Below, piece by piece: positions 60,701 through 64,000 of a stretch of 64,000 nt of DNA. A program made the translations under genes and the position numbers. The DNA is from Wuchereria bancrofti (lineage: Eukaryota > Nematoda > Chromadorea > Rhabditida > Onchocercidae): the NCBI GenBank assembly GCA_005281725.1, contig SSBO01000012.1, positions 22,433,930-22,497,929 of the forward strand. The letters are read 5' to 3'. Numbering within the stretch: position 1 is the stretch's first letter; each line of letters begins with the position of its first letter. Under the pieces are notes generated by a model. It was not told the DNA's origin and did no database searches. It saw only the letters and a list, made by a program, of their open reading frames with translations.

Positions 60701-60924
60701 TACAATTATTCTATCTTGGCATCCTAACTAAACTATTACACAAGTAATAACTTTGATATCAATATTTAATAATTCATTCCAAATTACCTGAGGGCAATTC
60801 TATCAATCATTTCATTGTCGTATGCATTATTGTATGGACTTAATCCGATATATATGTGCAGAAAGTATATACTGTACATAAGTTGATTCACTGAACTCAA
60901 CCATCTCCATATACCGTCTAGCAT
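50683..60924 (-). CDS. EDEM3-type GH47 ER alpha-mannosidase-like protein with PA domain
   Basis: ER-lumen GH47 protein that trims mannose from misfolded glycoproteins for ERAD (family role). Eighteen in-phase exons give 946 residues (human EDEM3 about 932). Exon 1 (60788-60924) supplies a hydrophobic signal, [17 protein letters not shown], and joins in phase to [16 protein letters not shown]47 blocks with the acidic catalytic residues are intact: [88 protein letters not shown] and [23 protein letters not shown] follows, then a protease-associated domain ([48 protein letters not shown]). The protein ends CQRVR without a KDEL-type signal. Exons run 60097-60243, 59104-59270, 58672-58814, 58268-58499, 57927-58024, 57536-57724, 57145-57288, 56951-57036, 56675-56822, 56262-56473, 55698-55827, 53013-53097, 52630-52736, 52186-52351, 51594-51850, 51371-51484 and 50683-50961. 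Confidence 0.95.
53527..53557. repeat. Poly(A) tract in an EDEM3 intron
   Basis: About 29 consecutive A residues, the longest homopolymer I noticed in the window. On the coding (minus) strand this is poly(T). Confidence 0.8.
54565..55173 (-). CDS. Candidate alternative last exon of EDEM3: TM segment plus Asp/Gly tail
   Basis: Inside the 2.6 kb intron between EDEM3 exons 55698-55827 and 53013-53097. After a good acceptor (CTGTTTTCAG, ending 55174) an open frame of 202 codons begins [17 protein letters not shown] and runs to a stop at 54565. Its phase 0 matches the upstream donor (GATTCG|GTATGT), exactly like the constitutive exon. It contains a soluble stretch, one strong hydrophobic segment ([20 protein letters not shown] and onward to VIVCGY), a basic stop-transfer RIIPPVRRS, then about 80 Asp/Gly-rich residues encoded by the trinucleotide array. 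Used as a terminal exon, it would give a membrane-anchored GH47 protein lacking the PA domain. It has no promoter or start of its own. Expression evidence is needed, so this is an inference. Confidence 0.5.
54590..54846. repeat. (ATC)n / (GAT)n trinucleotide array, about 255 bp
   Basis: Nearly uninterrupted ATC and ACC triplets on the plus strand; on the minus strand GAT and GGT, coding Asp and Gly in the frame of the candidate exon. The other frames give poly-His (plus) and poly-Met/Val (minus), which are reading shadows. Confidence 0.95.
59460..59531 (-). tRNA. tRNA-His (GTG)
   Basis: A 72-base cloverleaf on the minus strand: acceptor GCCCAAG/CTTGGGC, D stem GTAT/GTAC, anticodon stem CCACG/CGTGG with loop TTGTGGC (anticodon GTG), T stem ACAGG/CCTGT with loop TTCGATT, discriminator A. 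The base before position 1 happens to be G, matching the extra 5' G that tRNA-His normally receives after transcription. Internal A and B boxes (TAGTATAGTGGTTAGT and GGTTCGATTCC) are normal. It sits in the EDEM3 intron between exons 60097-60243 and 59104-59270, on the same strand. A T-run for Pol III termination (CCTTTTC) occurs about 60 bases downstream. Confidence 0.96.
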
Positions 60925-63900
60925 ATTTATGGCCTTGGGACGAAATTAAAAAGTACAATTAAATGAACAACAGAGAAGTGGAAATATAAATAAGTGTAAA
61001 GCCAACTTCACCACTTACTCTTACACATGTCGAATTCACAATCCTGAAATTACTTGCAAATAATTATCTATCAATAAGATATCATTTAAGAGCAGGTTGT
61101 CACGAACATTTTTTGTTTCAACAGTGTTAAAACAAGTAATAGAGTCAGACATATGGTAGAATAACATCCTAGCATGTAAACATCCATTTAGCTTAAATAA
61201 AGTTAAAATAACAGTGAAAAAAAGATAACATAAGATGGCCTAAAGGTGCATATTCATTTTCTAAGCATTTCATTAGTTTAACATCATTTCAAATCTATCG
61301 GTATTCTTATTATCAGGTTTATTACACATTTCTAAACGTATATTCTGTCTCTGCACCATATTTCCAGAAATAAACAGCAAGTTTAATGCAAAATAAGTAT
61401 TAAAAATACCTATTCAATATGGTACAATTTACAAACTAATAATTTATTGCTATATTTCAATTTATTACAACGCTCTTGAGCCAAGCTGAATTGTACCTTG
61501 ATCGTTTGACCTATATAAAGCAATTTCTTCCAATTTCTTATTTAAATGAATGTATGATAGTTTGTAAGACAAAAATTCATCAACAGAAACATAAACATGA
61601 TTGAAACTATAAAAAGTAAGCACATTGAAACTACAAAAAAGTAATTACACAGACTGATTAAAGATCACCTGTCAAAAAATTAATATATCGATATGTACTG
61701 CTTTACGAACATATATCTAAATTAATTAATTTAGAAATTATTCACATCCTACCTAATACAGTTACTAATCCCTATTTGATTACTAAGCAGAAATATTAAC
61801 ATTGACACTAACATATATTTCCTTTCCAAACTTACACAGTTCAAAAGTTAGCTTCAAATTAGATCAAGAATATCCATCATAATCATCGGTATATCGACTT
61901 GAAATGAAACAATTCCGTCATTGCTCACGAATAACACTAAAATGTCCATTTTTTACATCCTTAATTAAACATTTACATCCTTAAACGATATTATCAAATG
62001 CTGCAAATCGTGAAATTTGTAACCGTTTTAAAAGAAGGTACTTTCAGATTTCTATTAACACAATCACAGCAAATAAATGCTAACAGATGGTAATTAAAAA
62101 TAGTGTACGATAAGAGGAATCAATACGATTGATATCCACAAAAAAAGCAGAGAAATTGATGATATAGGAAATAGAAAATGATAGCTTACGTTTTCTTCCA
62201 AAACTTGTTTTCTTTTTCTTTTTCAGCAAAATATTATCAGCAAGAAGAGGAAGAGAAAGGAGAAAAAAACAGTTCAAACCTTCCTTTCACTCAGCAATTT
62301 AGGATATCTTTATAAAGTGTCCTTTCAGTACACCATTTTAGCATCCTTTTTCAAGGTATTTTTTTTGAAAATGTTTTAGTCGATGAATAAGCTATCTTAA
62401 ACTTTCCAGTTTAGTTTCATTTTATAGCTTTAATCGAAAATATCCTGAAAGATAACAAATGTTTTTTTTTCACTTCTTTCCAGATGTTATACTTCACATG
62501 AATCAAATGAAATTACTTTTTCCAAAAACAGATTTTTAAAGTACGAAAATTGTGGATAATTTCAAGAATAACTTTTAAACGTCTAACTTCTATTTAATAA
62601 TTGACATATTCATTTATAACTTACATTATCGCAACTATATCACTTCATTCCTTTCAAAGAAGAAGACACGTATTTCACCATTGTGAATCATTCTTTTTAG
62701 AATAGTAACACTGAAAATAAAAACATAACAATATTTGAAATTACAATCAAATATTCTCACTTTGGACGTTTTACATTTTCAAAATTCAACTCAAACATCT
62801 CTCCTTGACAACAAGCATAAAATTATCGTCTAAAAATCAAAAATATTTTCGTTCGCAAATTGTACCACTAACCAGAAGAAAAGAACAAAGAACGAAGAAG
62901 TGAACCCATTGTGATGTATTCGATAATTCAATAACAATTGTCGTTCTAATTTCTTCCTTCTTTTAGCTTCTTAACAATATTTAAAATTACTATCAAATAT
63001 TCTCATTTAGAACATTTTAAAAAATGGCGAAAAAATTTCGAAGAGCATTAGGAAGGCTTAAATGAAAAAAGCCTAGAAATATGATAATTTGAATTCACTT
63101 AAACAAACCAATATTTAATAAATGTATTTTTGAATGACAAATATTAATGCTAGAAAACATTGCGTACATAGTCATAAATTAGCATAAATTTTTATTCTAA
63201 ATATTACACATATTATTGGTGTAGATAAAAGTGAATATTATTAGAATTAACGAAGAAAAAAAGAAATAAAAACAAATTTCTCAATGAGTAAAATAAAACA
63301 AAAGCATTTAGTGTTAAGGTGAGATAATGATTATAGGAAGATAATGTCAATTTATTTTGTTTTTTCTCCTCGTAATTATTTTTTTCAAATTTTCTCATAA
63401 CTATTAAACATAAAATATCACTTCAAAAAATGCTAACGAATATTTTCAGATGCATAAATTGAGAGAGAAATAGAAATTTTGCGTGTTTTTAATATTTTGA
63501 ATTCCAAATTTCGAAATTGAAATACTCATTAGATCATTAAATGATGCTAGCTAATTAAATGTTATACTAATTATTAATGCAACTTTGGAAGCATTCTGAA
63601 TTAATACCTTTCGCTATTTGTATCAAATTAGTCATTACTTTTTAGTCATCCTTCAACATTATCGTTGTTTTCCTTTTCTTTCTTCCGCTCAATTAACAAA
63701 TCTTCAAATGCTGGAAGAAATTTGATCAATTAAAATAATGAAAACTTTGAGATCATTAAATGGTAGTTATGGTTGTAACCAACAAGTCAGCTTTCAACAT
63801 TTACTTGTTTATGATGACAATTTTTAGGTGAAGAATTTTACATAATTAACAAACCAGTCTATGACTGACAATAAATTTCATTTTGCTAATTCGAACATTT

Positions 63901-64000
63901 GATAACAATTTCGATTCTTTTAGCATTTAAACTAGAAAAACCATATGACTGAAAACTTTTCACGGCTCTCATATACCGGAACCATCAGTTGAGCATTACA
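60925..64000. other. Upstream flank of EDEM3, no gene recognised
   Basis: About 3 kb to the window edge, AT-rich, with the EDEM3 promoter expected near its left end. Short open frames around 62080-62277 and 63213-63398 on the minus strand are low-complexity and lack motifs or convincing boundaries. Confidence 0.5.

Noticed and set aside
62080..62277. Signal-peptide-like frame upstream of EDEM3
   Set aside because: It lacks an ATG and does not connect in phase; exon 60788-60924 supplies the N-terminus with the correct phase.
1..64000. CRISPR arrays, operons of bacterial type, prophage or insertion sequences
   Set aside because: No regularly spaced repeats, no transposase motifs and no terminal inverted repeats were seen; the sequence is plainly eukaryotic.

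Overview
The window reads as a piece of an AT-rich nematode genome, most likely a parasitic spirurid/filarial-type worm. That placement is inference from four things: intron-split genes with GT...(T)TTCAG boundaries and many homopolymer and microsatellite introns, an invertebrate-type arginine kinase, a bestrophin, and upstream acceptor-like sites in front of start codons that would suit spliced-leader addition. Two single N characters (8507 and 34733) mark scaffold joins. Most long stretches between exons are introns or intergenic AT-rich DNA without recognisable genes.

Layout, left to right. Minus strand: a DHHC palmitoyltransferase (1741-5615); an acyl-CoA synthetase / AMP-binding enzyme (8602-13829) whose last four exons are repeated almost exactly in 6989-8506; a small CHRAC1/POLE4-like histone-fold protein (14271-15304); and a large zinc-finger protein with alternating C2H2 and C2HC fingers (about 16328-24537). 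Plus strand: a METTL26/UPF0585 methyltransferase-like protein (25921-27526) and a KLHDC10-like Kelch protein (28481-32071). Minus strand: a bestrophin channel (32327-36651) and a secreted or membrane C-type lectin with an N-glycosylation-rich stalk (38067-40878). Plus strand: a DUSP12/YVH1-type dual-specificity phosphatase (42856-45997). Minus strand: arginine kinase (46342-49679) and an EDEM3-type ER mannosidase-like protein with a PA domain (50683-60924), which carries a tRNA-His(GTG) in one intron.

For most genes the reading phases of consecutive exons were checked by hand and close exactly, giving predicted proteins of 364, 524, 139, about 859, 209, 412, 425, 401, 358 and 946 residues. 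The phosphatase has one unresolved linker exon. The genes are mostly unrelated housekeeping or signalling functions with no pathway cluster. Two pairs converge with only about 250-350 bp between stop codons (Kelch/bestrophin and phosphatase/arginine kinase), and the zinc-finger and METTL26 genes diverge from a shared 1.4 kb region.

The most interesting signals are: (1) a phase-compatible alternative last exon inside a 2.6 kb EDEM3 intron, which would swap the PA-domain half for a transmembrane segment and an Asp/Gly tail encoded by a (GAT)n microsatellite; (2) a zinc-finger protein built from a triplicated C2H2-C2HC two-finger module; (3) a 1.5 kb near-identical repeat abutting an N, probably an unmerged contig overlap; and (4) a small tandem duplication that copied a 3' splice site plus the start of an exon in the synthetase gene.
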